The notes below the pieces were generated by a model that made no database searches, had not been told where the DNA came from, and saw nothing but the letters and a program-made list of their open reading frames with translations. The translations under genes were made by a program, and so were the position numbers. From Pelodera strongyloides (lineage: Eukaryota; Nematoda; Chromadorea; Rhabditida; Rhabditidae), in the NCBI GenBank assembly GCA_036852015.1, contig JAANDG010000510.1, forward strand, positions 42,892 to 106,891: DNA of 64,000 nucleotides, given 5' to 3'. The first letter of the stretch is position 1. Every line of letters begins with the position of its first letter. Positions 25,601 through 36,414 of this stretch are shown one piece after another.

Positions 25601-27635
25601 AAGGGAGACGTGTGAATAGGTCTTAGCTGAAAATAGGGGAATTGAATGCTTTACTTGCAAAATGAAATGTAGTAGTTATGGAACGTGTTGCTCAAAAGTG
25701 CGAAATAAGTGTTATGCGGTATGGGAAAGTAAACTATACCTTAGTTGTTCCAGGTTGAACGTGCAATAGTGTCCCGGTAGTGGGTATAAAGGTTGGGATG
25801 TATGGAGTATTCTGGGGTGTACTGTAGTTAGGAGGAGCGGGTACGGTGACACTGGGAATGTGCTGGGTGCTCATTGGGAGTGATGGGTAATGAATGATAG
25901 AGTGATATGATTTGGGTGGGAGTCTAACTTATTTCTACGTAACTCCGCCTCCTGCCATCTGGTAACACGGGGGAATTTATGCCCATCGGCTATGTACAAG
26001 CGTGCAACTTGGGGCAAGCCACGCGCGACATTTATTGGCACCTTTTGTAGAGGCAGATGCTAGCGGTTGTCTGTTTGATCACTGTTAAAGTGTGATTGAT
26101 AACTGGGGTACTTTGGTGATTAGAGTTAGTTAACACTCCTAGGGATACTGTAATCACAAATGATTGGGAGAACTAGAGCGGCGAAATGAGAAATAGTACA
26201 CGGATAGTCTGGATAAGCTGGACTAACCTTTTGGAAACTAGCCAAATTTCCGAAGTTTTGGAGTTTAGATTTTTTGGGAGAAACGGATAAGGAGTGTGTC
26301 TTTTAGAGCTGTTTACGGTTAGTTTGCGCGTAAACGGAACTGAATCGGTTCTCTTTACTCTGAATTGTTTAAAGTCAAACTGGCTGTCTGCTGCCTGGTT
26401 TTGATTATTCTTATATATAGTTTATTGATCATTTATAGTACTTATTATCTTTACCTTACTTCCAATTATGATTCCAGGTTGGAATGACATCGAAGTTCGG
26501 TCTCGAGATCACGTCGATGTGTCTGGAGACACTGGCCGAGGTGTCAATCTTCTTTGCCACACATCGGGACCGGACGACACAGTTGGTGGAACAACAGTTC
26601 CATAATGTGCTACCGGTGGGTTTTGTTTGTTAATGTGTGAACATGGACTGCCCCATAAATGTGTTCCGTTGTATTTGATGATGAGGTGTGTGTGTGTGTA
26701 AAACGGCCGTTTTTCTGTAAAGCTTCTAATGATATAATGTGAACTTTATCGGGATTAGACGGTATATGTTTAAGGCGAAATGCCGGCCAAAATTTTGGAA
26801 CTTTTCATAATCCGTTGCCTTGTAGCTCGTCTTCGAAACGTGTCTTGAGAACAGCTGCGAGCAGTCGGTGTTCAGTGAGGCCTGCTCCTGTCTCTTCTCA
26901 CTTGTTTGCTTCGATAAGGTATAGTGTACAGTTTTTGTTTGAAGCTAAGCTGTATGGCACGTGGTTTGCGAAGGTAATACATGAAACAACTGCATTTACG
27001 TGTGTTGTATGCAAACCACACGCCATATCCCTATTGGTTTTTTATATCGATGTTCCCACACGAGGAATGTTTTTTCGTTTTACTGAGAAGAATTTTCCCT
27101 ATATCGGGTAGTTTTTTTCTTCAGATACTTTTTGCACGTCCATTAAGAGATACATTAGCATAATTAAACATATGTCCCCAAGCAGTTTATTAACGTTTTT
27201 TGCGTTCTTTTAGAATGCGTTTGATCTCTTTGTTGGCGATCTACTGAACAGAAAAGCGAATCAACAGGCGGCCGCCAAGCTTCAGGTATTTGTTGCAATT
27301 CAAACATTTTAAACAATTGATTCACCGTTTCGAAGGAGCCAAAAGAAAAAAAAATTGATGAAAGATTATCAGATTGTGCCTGACAAGCTTTGGGCTCACT
27401 TTTCTTGTGAATCTGTTACGCTGAAGTGATCTTAGTGACTGTTGTCCTTATGCGCACTAGTTGTGAGCCAGCCATTTGCCAAGTTCCTAAAAAATGTAGC
27501 TTATCCTTTATGCAGGAATCATTCGGTGCTCTGTTCCCACACCCGCCTGGTCCCGGACGTAGGGAGAGAATTCAATTCAGACAAAGAATGGAAAAGTTTC
27601 TGAATGAGATCCAGGGACTACTCAGTTGTAACTAG
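14349..27635 (+). CDS. exportin-4, 31 exons, complete
   Basis: Exons are 14349-14399, 14682-14784, 14929-15070, 15337-15478, 15825-15941, 16043-16159, 16293-16439, 16772-16931, 17113-17201, 17354-17434, 17614-17728, 18002-18114, 18499-18593, 18712-18821, 19094-19188, 19813-19913, 20286-20367, 20577-20694, 21022-21109, 21321-21418, 21702-21796, 21997-22141, 22429-22562, 22870-22974, 23410-23505, 23654-23755, 24026-24097, 26478-26615, 26826-26918, 27214-27285 and 27516-27635. They sum to 1111 residues; human XPO4 has 1151. Colinear blocks include QFVLFQIAQLIGELVLREW, VAMIVKRGILDEKI, NIFSWNFSARFLRRL, EDMHWLLLITG and TSLMKALVLIGSA. The family is a RanGTP-dependent HEAT-repeat karyopherin that exports eIF5A and Smad3 in mammals. 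The acceptors of exons 3, 21 and 26 were chosen by phase among close alternatives. Many introns carry MITEs, and one hosts a gene on the other strand. Confidence 0.94.
15536..15680. mobile_element. MITE family C copy in XPO4 intron 4
   Basis: The ends tggtttcaagtat and atactttcaaacccca are roughly inverted. The interior shares caagtat..gaaaatttaccgt and gaatacggtagtattgacag-like phrases with the copies at 54205 and 55171. Confidence 0.6.
16511..16676. mobile_element. MITE family B copy, 166 bp, XPO4 intron 7
   Basis: The ends aagcgaaatgcc and, inverted, ggtagatcgctt have TA on both sides. Inner inverted blocks are ccggtttttgaaacgcatcg and its inverse. Confidence 0.72.
19565..19795 (+). repeat. 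dispersed repeat D, copy 1 (XPO4 intron 15)
   Basis: About 225 bp are shared at high identity with 54956-55170. Shared phrases include gaatattctaatttgagctg, cggaacaatttattcgaatt and cgtaacgtgagtgctagcgc. No terminal inverted repeat is obvious and the class is unknown. It represents the unoccupied state of a site that carries a MITE in the other copy. Confidence 0.65.
20125..20268. mobile_element. 144-bp MITE family E copy 1 (XPO4 intron 16)
   Basis: Inverted arms start gaggccgtattcaccaacac and enclose a short interior. A second copy lies at 46610-46741. The element ends 17 bp before exon 17 and so abuts the 3' splice site. Confidence 0.72.
20829..20994. mobile_element. MITE family B copy, 166 bp, XPO4 intron 18
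   Basis: It starts aagcgaaataccgg and ends aaaccgctt, with TA on both sides. It ends 27 bp before exon 19. Confidence 0.7.
22589..22619. repeat. (ATT)n microsatellite
   Basis: About ten perfect trinucleotide units in XPO4 intron 23. Confidence 0.85.
24166..25874 (-). CDS. four-helix membrane protein nested in an XPO4 intron, 6 exons
   Basis: Exons are 25874-25740, 25626-25555, 25431-25311, 24974-24859, 24639-24564 and 24386-24166, joining in phase to 246 residues. I do not recognise the family. Residues 1-45 are Pro/Thr-rich without a signal peptide. Four hydrophobic stretches follow near 70-95 (TWCVFSFFYYMILLLHNIF), 114-133, 137-165 and 175-198 (SAYFLLILMLTLIGVLNVAV). A basic juxtamembrane stretch HYREKRRYKK and a Tyr-rich tail come last. 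This is a tetraspanning layout but lacks the CCG motif of tetraspanins; MARVEL- or LAPTM-like proteins are possible. The gene is wholly inside XPO4 intron 27 on the opposite strand. All five donors and acceptors are canonical, which argues for a real gene. Confidence 0.8.
24687..24815. repeat. dispersed repeat F, copy 1
   Basis: It shares about 130 bp with 32226-32360, including ataaaactcgtc, gctcaaaaccaccatcc and tatgatacgtttctgatt. The class is unknown. It lies in an intron of the nested membrane-protein gene. Confidence 0.6.
25009..25179. mobile_element. MITE family B copy, 171 bp
   Basis: It begins aagcgaaataccggtcgg and ends ccggccggtatttcgctt. The left TA is intact and the right one is mutated to TG. 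It lies inside both the nested gene's intron and XPO4 intron 27. Confidence 0.7.
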
Positions 27636-28369
27636 GAGGGAGGATAAAACCTCACTATGTTTAAACTAAAACTAAATCTATCGAGTACCGATGTTTCATT
27701 GTCGTTGTTCGTGGGGAGAGCGCCGTTAGCGTACCTATGATGTCATGGTCACCCTTCCGTGGTTTTAACATTCTCAAGTTTAATATTGATACCACGAGGT
27801 TAATTGTCCACGCCACTTTTTATTTTGATTCAAGTAAGCATTATAGTTATCATTGTGGTTTCAGCACCCCGCAACTTTTATTTATTTTACTGTTCATCAC
27901 GCATAGCATACTATACTTTCCCGGTATACTGTCATCTCTGTTGATTATGACGAGTAAGATTACTTATTGTTATGTAGTCTTTCTCTAACACATTATTAAT
28001 TTAATTGACTTGTAATTTAATTGTAAGCGGTATTAGAATATGTTGTACCGATGTTGGCTATTCTGTTTTCTCTGTTACTGTCAGCGCGTTGTTCTATTCA
28101 CACGCAAACGTGATATTAACCCATTTATATTAATTGTTAACAGCAATATTTTATGTATGTTGACGACGAGTAAATTGTTGAATGTGAATTGTTTACTTTC
28201 ATTTTTGTTTTCTTTGTATGTTGAGTTTGACCATTCTTGTGGATGCCTGTGTCGTTCCAATTTGCTGCAGTGATATTTTGAGTACATTGGCACCTTAATT
28301 ACCTTGTCACAGTGTTTTCGGTTCTGGAAAAAAACTTAACATCGGGGTGTTACGCTGTTCTGACGAAGT
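27636..28369. other. XPO4 3' UTR and spacer
   Basis: AT-rich sequence without exon-like frames. It grades into the satellite array, whose first decayed motifs appear near 28340. Confidence 0.45.
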
Positions 28370-29330
28370 TGGTTTGTTTCGCTTCAAAAAACCTCGCCAA
28401 CCTGGTTTAGTTGTCCGCAAAACAGCGTGGCAAGGTCGACATGGTCAAAACACATAGTTTTGAACCGCAAAACAGCGTGGCAAGGTTTGTTTCGCTTCAA
28501 AAACCTCGCCAACCTGGTTTAGTTGTCCGCAAAACAGCGTGGCAAGGTCGACATGGTCAAAACATATAGTTTTGAACCGCAAAACAGCGTGGCAAGATTT
28601 GTTTCGCTTCAAAAGCCTCGCCACCCTGGTTTACTTGTCCGCAAAACAGCGTGACAAGGTCGACATGGTCAAAACACATAGTTTTGAACCGCAAAACTGT
28701 GTGGCAAGGTTTGTTTCGCTTCAAAAACCTCGCTAACCTGGTTTAGTTGTCCGCAAAACAGCGTGGCAAGGTCGACATGGTCAAAACACATAGTTTTGAA
28801 CCGCAAAACAGCGTGGCAATGTTTGTTTCGCTTCAAAAACCTCGCCAGCCTGGTTTAGTTGTCCGCAAAACAGCGTGGCAAGGTCGACATGGTCAAAACA
28901 CATAGTTTTGAACAGCAAAACAGCGTGGCAAGGTTTGTTTCGCTTCAAAAACCTCGCCAACCTGGTTTAGTTGTCCGCAAAACAGCGTGGCAAGGTCGAC
29001 ATGGTCAAAACACATAGTTTTGAACCGCAAAACAGCGTGGCAAGATTTTGTTTCGCTTAGAAAATCTCGCCAGCCTGGTTTAGTTGTCCGCAAAACAGCG
29101 TGGCAAGGTCGACATGGTCAAAACACATAGTTTTGAACAGCAAAACAGCGTGGCAAGGTTTGTTTCGCTTCAAAAACCTCGCCAACCTGGTTTAGTTGTC
29201 CGCAAAACAGCGTGGCAAGGTCGACTTGGTCAAAACACATAGTTTTGAACCGCAAAACAGCGTGGCAAGATTTTGTTTCGCTTAGAAAATCTCACAACGA
29301 CGTTTTGGCTGTTCGTAAAACAGCGTGGCT
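28370..29330. repeat. 112-bp satellite array, about 8-9 units
   Basis: The phrase acctcgccaacctggttta starts units at about 28391, 28503, 28615, 28727, 28839, 28951, 29064, 29176 and 29289, so the period is 112-113 bp. Each unit contains cgcaaaacagcgtggcaagg twice, followed by different tails, so the unit is itself an old duplication. The sequence to about 29500 holds decayed and inverted versions (gccacgctgttttt). The open frames here on both strands are by-products of the repeat. Confidence 0.9.
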
Positions 29331-30026
29331 ATATCTACATGGACAGACTTCACCTTGGAGTGAAAAAAATGCCACGCTGTTTTTGTCCCAAAACACCGTG
29401 TCACGCCGCTTTGGTTGCCAAAACACATTTATTTGGTCGGAAAATTCTTCTCACCCTCACGCTGTTTTGGCACCCAAACACCATTGTTTTGGAATAAAAA
29501 AAAAGAGTGACGAGAATTTTATATGTGACTCTGACTGAACGACAGATCCATTTTCTTCCAACAAAAACTACAAAATATAATACGGTGTATCATGTATTAC
29601 CAGGCTCACACCATACCAAAAGATTACAAAAAAACTGTAGTGAACAACATACATAGTGGCTCAAAGCCATGATTAAACAATGTATACTAAATTCTAATAT
29701 ACACTAACGTGCTCTAAGGATTATACGACCACTAAATGCCATATGATTTCTATTTAAACCCCCCATAAATTGGGAATGAATATGCAATATGCACTGAGTG
29801 TATGTAAAGCAAAAAAGCGAGATTCTTTGAAGTAAGAAATAACGGTAACAAATAACCAGTGAAACAGCAACTCGTAAAATTAGGTTAATTCAGAAAGACC
29901 GAAACATTAACCTTAAAAGAAAGACACATTATATTAGCAATAATAACACAACAATACATTACATATTATGACTCAATATATTAATAAGTTACACAATAAT
30001 AAAGATCAAGGTTTAGAGATATAGAT
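29331..30026. other. decayed satellite edge and 3' flank of the MTFR1-type gene
   Basis: Degenerate cgctgttttgg-like motifs run to about 29500. AT-rich sequence follows that should include the 3' UTR of the minus-strand gene. No other gene is seen. Confidence 0.45.
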
Positions 30027-33000
30027 CTAAGCTTCATCAACCCAACTATTGTCCGCACTGAAGGTTTCATTTTCTTCTTCGCACACTGAATTATGCATCG
30101 AGCGGAATTTTTCCCTAAAAAAAATAATTTCTAACTAAGTTACGCCATTTGTCAACGTACTGATGTTTAGTTTGTTAGCAACAAAAACAATACACGCCAA
30201 CGATGCTCAATTTTGTTCATAAGAATGTTTCCGAACCTTCTATTTTACCAGATTTGCCCCCTATTTTACTTCAGTTCCAGAACTATAAAAGAATGTACCT
30301 GAGTGCGGTTGCCAGAAATGATCCTTGATCAAGTGTAGCAGAACTTCTCATTGGACCTCGACACTTATTTAATGGGGTTCCTCCTGGCGACCTGAAAATA
30401 CAAAGAAAATCAGTTCTGGTTCTGGACCAGAAAGAAGACTTTCAAATTCACAAAATTCAAAAACTCAAATTTACAAAATTCAAATTTAAATACAGAAAGC
30501 AATGTTACGAGTGGCGAAATGTACACGATAGTACAAGCGATAACAATAAGATACCTCATCGCCCACTGGCGAGACAATGGCCATGGCCCGGGCCGCCCGG
30601 GGCATAACCGCATCTCAAAACTTTGGGGAGATGGTACGGTACAAGCCTTGGTCGGGAGTTGATTTAGACTAATTTGCACATAATGTATAAGGATTGGACG
30701 TTGACGTTTTTTTCGGGAGATGGTTCACATCCTACTAGAATAGTGATAGCTAAGAGATCGGGAGACGGTCCGCATATGGCGGTGTGCTTTATGCTATGAT
30801 CTGGCCCCACACCACATGATGCATTTTTACACGACAAGATCTTACCTTGCAGTGTTTGTTTTTCTCAATTGAACCCTCTTCAAATCCATAGCCGAGGGAC
30901 GGTTTGGCAGAGGAGAAGACGCAGTCTGCAATTGAAAAACACGTCAATATCGGAGTACGCAACGTTTCATCGTTTTTCATACTATCATATCCATATACGA
31001 TACCCTATCGCTGTCTGATTATAAAACGAGTTCATAATATAATTATGGGCATCATCTTTTAATTCTTAGAATAGAAACTGCGCTTTTTAGTACTCAAACT
31101 AGTACTTCAAGTCTTCAAGTAGAAGTACTAGTTTAGTACTTCAAGTCTCAAGTAGAAGTACTAGTTTAGTTCTTCAACTTTCAAGTAGAGAAATTCTCGC
31201 CAAATGGAACCATCTTAATGCGTCAAAAAATACCTGATCGTCATCATTAATTATCGATTCTCGCTTAGTGAGATCCAAATGTGGGACCAGTGGCTTCACG
31301 GGCTCCCGGCGATGTGCCGGCTGGGAGCCACACCCCCTGATTGGCGGGGGAGGCGGGGGAGGCAAAAGGGAAGGAGGGCATACGGGGGGCAGCGGACACT
31401 GGAATACAAACAAATAACACCAACATGAAAACAGAGTTAAAGCTAGACAATAAATATCAAGGACAGTCAGATGAGGGTATATCAGGAAATGATTCTAAAC
31501 CAATCCAATCAAAATCAGCACATTTTGTAAATCCAAAGATTTAAACTGGAAAGAAAGGGCTCTCTGATGAACTCCAAACTAAAGGAAACACTTTTGAAAA
31601 TATGGTGAACGGGCTCGGACTCGCGGGAAAAGTGGCGATTAGGCTACTCACTTCACTGGACTATCTTCCAAAATAAATAATGAGGAAGGAGGAAACCTCA
31701 CCTCTTCATGGGCACTTCCTCTGTGTGACGACGACACCGAAACTAGACATACGCCTTCATCTGAGGATTCGGAGGAGAGCGGAGACACTGGCTCGGCACA
31801 ATGTTTCTCAGAAGACATAAGGACCTAAATATAGTATGATAAAGGTGAACGAAATAATAGTTCAATTAACCATAGAAAGAATAAAGGTTACAGGTTACAT
31901 AGGAACATAGGATGGGTCCGCTGGGTCGTTATTTTCAAGCAAACGTGTACATCGTACCGTAATTGGGATATTGGAAGAGCCGATGGTTAGTGAACGCAGT
32001 GAACCTGCTTCTTATAAGTCAATCGAATTCGATTTACGACTATTCTGACTCGAGCAAATAAATTGAAGCCGCTAAATTCTGAAGGGAACCATGAAAAAAG
32101 CTTACCGGCTTTTTATTATCGAGTAGGAGCTGCATTTGGCGTGACAATGCTGCAAGTTGGGCTTCCAGTGTACTAATCTAAAAGCAGACATACCCTATTT
32201 GACAAAACTGCGTGCTGAACTCACTACAGGGCATAAAACTCGTCGGAAAAAAAGCTCAAAACCACCATCCAGATATATGCAGTGTTTCCCAAATTTGTAT
32301 ATGTATGATACGTTTCTGATTTACTCATACCTACCTAACATACTAATCGCGACGGTGCTATGGCTACGAGCTCAAGACCACCATCCAATTGTACTATAGG
32401 CGAATTCGGATGGTGGTCAGTTCGTCAACAAGTTTATGCCATGACTCACTACTCACTCACACTGGCAAACTACGCTTCTGATGATTACGGAACATGGCCT
32501 AATCCTAATTTTTGAAGATATACAGAGAAAATGAAAACGTTCGGGAAACTTATCTGCGCCTCTGCGCTCTCTCTCTCTCCTGTCTCTCCAATATGAGACC
32601 AAACATATTAACACAAATAATAATTTCCATAATTAAAAACCCACCTTCATTTCGGCATCGAGTGGAATAGTTGAAGGGTTGCTCATTCTTTCTTCGTCCT
32701 CTTCTATGGAAATTGGATGGTTGAATAGCTGAAAATATGAACAAATAATAAGAATGTTTAGGACAATAATAGCAACAACAAACAAAAAAAAGGAAACTGA
32801 TAAGGGAAACTACTAACCAACAAAAATAGGCAAAGAAAGTTTCTTCTGGGAAAACTGACCTGGAATTCAGATGCATCTGGAGACAGAACGGAGGGTGATT
32901 TCTCCCGTTCCGGAATGGAAGACCACGGCTTTGAAAATAATTGGAATCTCCGAATAATGCCTAAATATATGCACCACTTAAAAGCAACGCCATGTAGGCT

Positions 33001-33763
33001 AGTAGGCTGGCACAGCAATATGTTTCACGTACAACACAAAATAAGATCTCGTTATTAAAGAACAGTCCTATTCAAGATCCATTACCATAGCACAACTGGA
33101 CGCCGATTTCCTAGTGAAATATGAAAGAACTGGGATGGGGGAAGCCGAAAATAAAAAAGGAGTTAAATTAAGCACGTATAAAGGGAAGTATTACCAGGTT
33201 CAACATCATCCGTAGTCAAGACAAGTCCTAAGTCCAGAAGTGACGATGCCGACACTTTCAGATGAGAATCCACCGAAGAATCACTCTAAAAATAAAGAAG
33301 TGTTCCGCCAATCCGCAATCGCACTTGATTACACAGTGGTTAAGTGCTTTAAATGGTTAATTGCTGAGTACCACAAATGAAGCATACCACATTTATCTCC
33401 AAACCTGCCGTATTTTTGTGTTGTCCAGTACTTCGCCTTACGTTTTTTTATGTAGTTAGCAGTTGTTCACGCTGTATTATTTCGCTGTTGTTCTTTTCAG
33501 AATAAAGTATGTTATATTCAATATATAAATACAGCGGAATTCGATTGTTTTTCCTAATCACCGATCAGCATAGCTTGTTGCAAACATTATTGAGTTTTTA
33601 TTATAAGTCTCTGGAGTTTTTTTTATTCTGATTAGCAGTATGTGAGGTGTTGGGTAAGGCTAAACAATCAACAATAAACATGAAGAAGAAAAACTTACTA
33701 TAGAAAGTAGCGCCTGATCTCCCTCAATAGGGCGCGGAACGTGTGGTTGGCAATATCTGCAAG

Positions 33764-33820
<57 letters not shown>

Positions 33821-34663
33821 AAAACAAATTACAATACTTCATGTACTACATGAACGCTAGGCTAAATTAGGAGTACTAGCCTTTTACAAGGTATTTCGTT
33901 GTTCGCTCATAAATAACCAAAACACCGAGAGAGGCAACTTTTTACCTCACAAATAAAGCTATCAATCGGTCCATTTGAATGTTGACACGAAAGTTTTCTC
34001 GAATAAAACCTCTCATTTGCGCACCACGGACGCGGATATATTCACGCTGAAAATAAATAATTAATAAAGTACTAGTTCTTGATAGTGCCCAAATAGGCAT
34101 AGATAAAATGCATGCTTATGTTGGATACCAATAACGGTAACGGTCACACTCAAACATGAAACTATGTCTTCTGTACTTTTTTTACGTTTTATTATATTCG
34201 CTGCGAGGAAAACGATATGCCCTATGTGGCAGTAAGGCAGTAAGTCCATTTAGTTTTACCGTCTTGACCGAGCGGGGAAAACTAAGGTAACGGCCAACGG
34301 GAGCAAAACAAAAATACACAGCCAAGACAAAGTATCTCACCACGGCAAACAGTTCGTCACACAACAGTTCCACGAGTAAAGCAAGGGAACCAGCGGCATT
34401 TTGCACAGCTATATCATGTCTCCCGATTGATCCCACAGCCACAGGTGCCTCCCGATCTAAAATTAAAATGCCGAGTTAGAGTTAGAGGCTTTTTCGTTTT
34501 CTAATATCAGTATTTTCGACAAGCAACAAAGTCACTAATGTTGCGGTCAGGACACAGTTCGAAATAATTAACTACTTAATAATAATAAAATAAAAATACC
34601 TTTTCGAGGGGAAAAGTCCCGTGTTTTGCTGGCTCTGCCCGAAGATTCGGCAGGAAGCGCCAT
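30027..34663 (-). CDS. MTFR1-family mitochondrial fission regulator, 13 exons
   Basis: Exons are 34663-34600, 34456-34341, 34046-33946, 33756-33699, 33285-33195, 32960-32860, 32728-32645, 32177-32106, 31824-31702, 31398-31234, 30925-30846, 30391-30299 and 30114-30027. They give 411 residues in one frame. Family features in order are GIIRRFQLF and SIPEREKSPSV (144-170), a helix STLEAQLAALSRQMQLLLD (about 207-225), a run of seven prolines (283-289), MDLKRVQLRK then RSPGGTPLNK (352-361), and SFLATALREKFRSM. Vertebrate MTFR1, MTFR1L and MTFR2 share this order and act at mitochondria in fission and respiration. Residues 1-143 are an extension I cannot match. It contains a helical stretch around ALLVELLCDELFAVVREYI. 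A tattttcag acceptor lies 12 nt upstream of the ATG. Confidence 0.82.
31088..31192. repeat. short tandem and palindromic repeat
   Basis: The unit agtacttcaagt..agaagtactagttt is repeated about 2.5 times, with internal inverted symmetry. It lies in intron 10 of the MTFR1-type gene. Confidence 0.7.
32226..32360. repeat. dispersed repeat F, copy 2
   Basis: Counterpart of 24687-24815. A further inverted ggatggtggt block follows near 32405. It lies in the intron upstream of exon 8 of the MTFR1-type gene. Confidence 0.6.
33408..33530 (+). mobile_element. orphan 3' end of the same LINE family
   Basis: It matches the 3' UTR of the 4134-5128 element: tatttttgtgttgtccagta, then gttcacgctgtattatttcg, then ttcttttcagaataaagta. 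Only about 120 bp of the 3' end is present, as in extreme 5' truncation. It lies in intron 4 of the MTFR1-type gene. Confidence 0.75.
33767..33818. repeat. (AT)n microsatellite
   Basis: About 50 bp of alternating AT, placed 10 nt upstream of the acceptor of exon 4 of the MTFR1-type gene (minus strand). Confidence 0.85.
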
Positions 34664-36414
34664 CGGGAGACCGCACTGAAAATAACATATCGATTTATAA
34701 GTAAAGCGAGATATAATACGCATAAAATAGCAAGAAACCAAGCAACCAAGCAACAAGGAGATAGAAACGGATAGACGCCAACCGAAACCGACGAATGCGA
34801 CACAGCCTGCTACTGACAATACAAAACAAAATCGGCCACCAAGCAACCACGATAGAAAGCAGAAGAACAACAGAGGAAATGAGAAGCGAAAACAGTTTGA
34901 AAGAATTTTATACTGGGAGAAACAAGAAAAATGTTGCCGAACTTCACACAATATATTTTCCTGCTGTTTATAACCAAGCGTGGTGGGTGTAAACCGCCCA
35001 GTTTTAGTGTGAACGCGCGTTGTATAATTCATCAAATAAAGGGTTGAAATGCTACATAAAAAGTTATCAGATCTTCAGATCCGAGCGAGCGAACGGTTCA
35101 CGAAAAAAAACATAAAATTAGTATTTCCTAAAATACAAAGACGTACCGTACTTTTCATAAACCGCGAAATTTAAATAATAAATATACTCGATTGCCCGGA
35201 GAATTTTATTGTTTTTTTTCTCATTTCGATGAATCTCGACTTCATTCATTTTTATCGCTTTTTTCCTAATCCTTTCCTACTTTTTTTGAGTACATGATGA
35301 TGACAACACTAAGAATAATGGCGCTAGTTCTTTGTCTCGTTCGCTCACCCCCGCGAGCCTGTTTTATGTGGGCCATGCACGCGGACGTTACCTTTGCATA
35401 ACCCATAGTTTGACGTATTGCTTTCCTAACCGTTTGTATTCGACGACCTACTGTGAGAGAGGTTACATGGTATACTGTTTTTCGACCAGCTCGTTCTTGC
35501 CGTAGCTACTGCCTTAAGGGTTACGTTCAAGTGCACAGAAGAGGACCCCGATTTGCGCATTCTCTTGGTTTGGTTTTATGCCACACTTACACTTTATCCC
35601 GGACTTCGATTCTCGAATTGGAAAATAGTCCTTTCGTACATCAAACCCTTATTTGAATCAACCTTTTCCCTCCATTCGTTTGTAATTCTGTTTTCCTCGT
35701 ACATTTCCATTTTTCCTATGTGGTCCCGCAGCGACATTATCGACCTTCAGTCCGCAGAGTTCACCCTACAAACAAGAGGAAAAATCACTATATGTGCAAA
35801 TAAAAATCAATAGAGTGGAATGTGATGTTAATCGAATAGGAACTTGCTTTATTGCCCATCGTATTTTGAGCGTTAATGCCCCACGTATTTCAAGGGACGG
35901 TGTGGTACTCTTCGTTGTGTTACTTTTAGTTCGTAAGCACCGGTTGTGCTCTATATATTGTTGCTTCATGAATTTTATGTATATTTTGTAGGTCTGTATT
36001 TACTTCCGACGAACTAATGCATTTCCATGTGCTTTTCCATGCCCCTCTTGTTTGAATTTGCAAATTCACCAATCGTTGTTATTTTATTTTGCATGTAATT
36101 TCAATTTTATTGTTTCAACATACGGTTCAAGCGTTGACTTTTTCTACAACTGGGCTACTAGACCAGTAACACCATAGTTTAGAAGTTAGAATATACGTCT
36201 ATATGGAATATAAGGATAAATTGTTGAGTAAAAACCTAAAAACGTAATTACGTGTGTATTCTTCTTGGTTTCCGTTCCATTTTCTATTCATAACAATTTG
36301 TCTAATCTTCATGTATCGGTCTGCACAGTGTATATTTCTCGTTCCGCAGTGTTTATTAGTAGCTTCAATTATTTTCTTTTAATTACCTTTCTTAATTTAG
36401 TTGTGGATTTCAGA
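34664..36414. other. divergent intergenic region between MTFR1-type gene and ATP6AP1
   Basis: About 1.75 kb separates the two start codons, so both promoters should lie here. A moderately GC-rich part near 35320-35470 is the only compositional peak. I see no TATA box or coding frame that I trust. Confidence 0.4.
36407..36414 (+). other. splice acceptor 1 nt upstream of the ATP6AP1 ATG
   Basis: gatttcag ends at 36413 and the ATG is at 36415. Same arrangement as at CCDC12, ATP5F1C, the MTFR1-type gene and the GPCR. Confidence 0.6.

Noticed and set aside
28370..29330. CRISPR-like array
   Set aside because: The spacers between the repeated 20-mers are themselves repeated, and the DNA is clearly animal nuclear DNA.
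28539..29538. Open frames of 65-108 codons on both strands in the satellite
   Set aside because: They are products of the 112-bp period, which happens to lack stops in some frames.
34568..35035. 155-codon minus frame upstream of the MTFR1-type gene
   Set aside because: It overlaps exon 1 out of frame and is dominated by T-rich, leucine/phenylalanine codons typical of the splice-acceptor side of introns.
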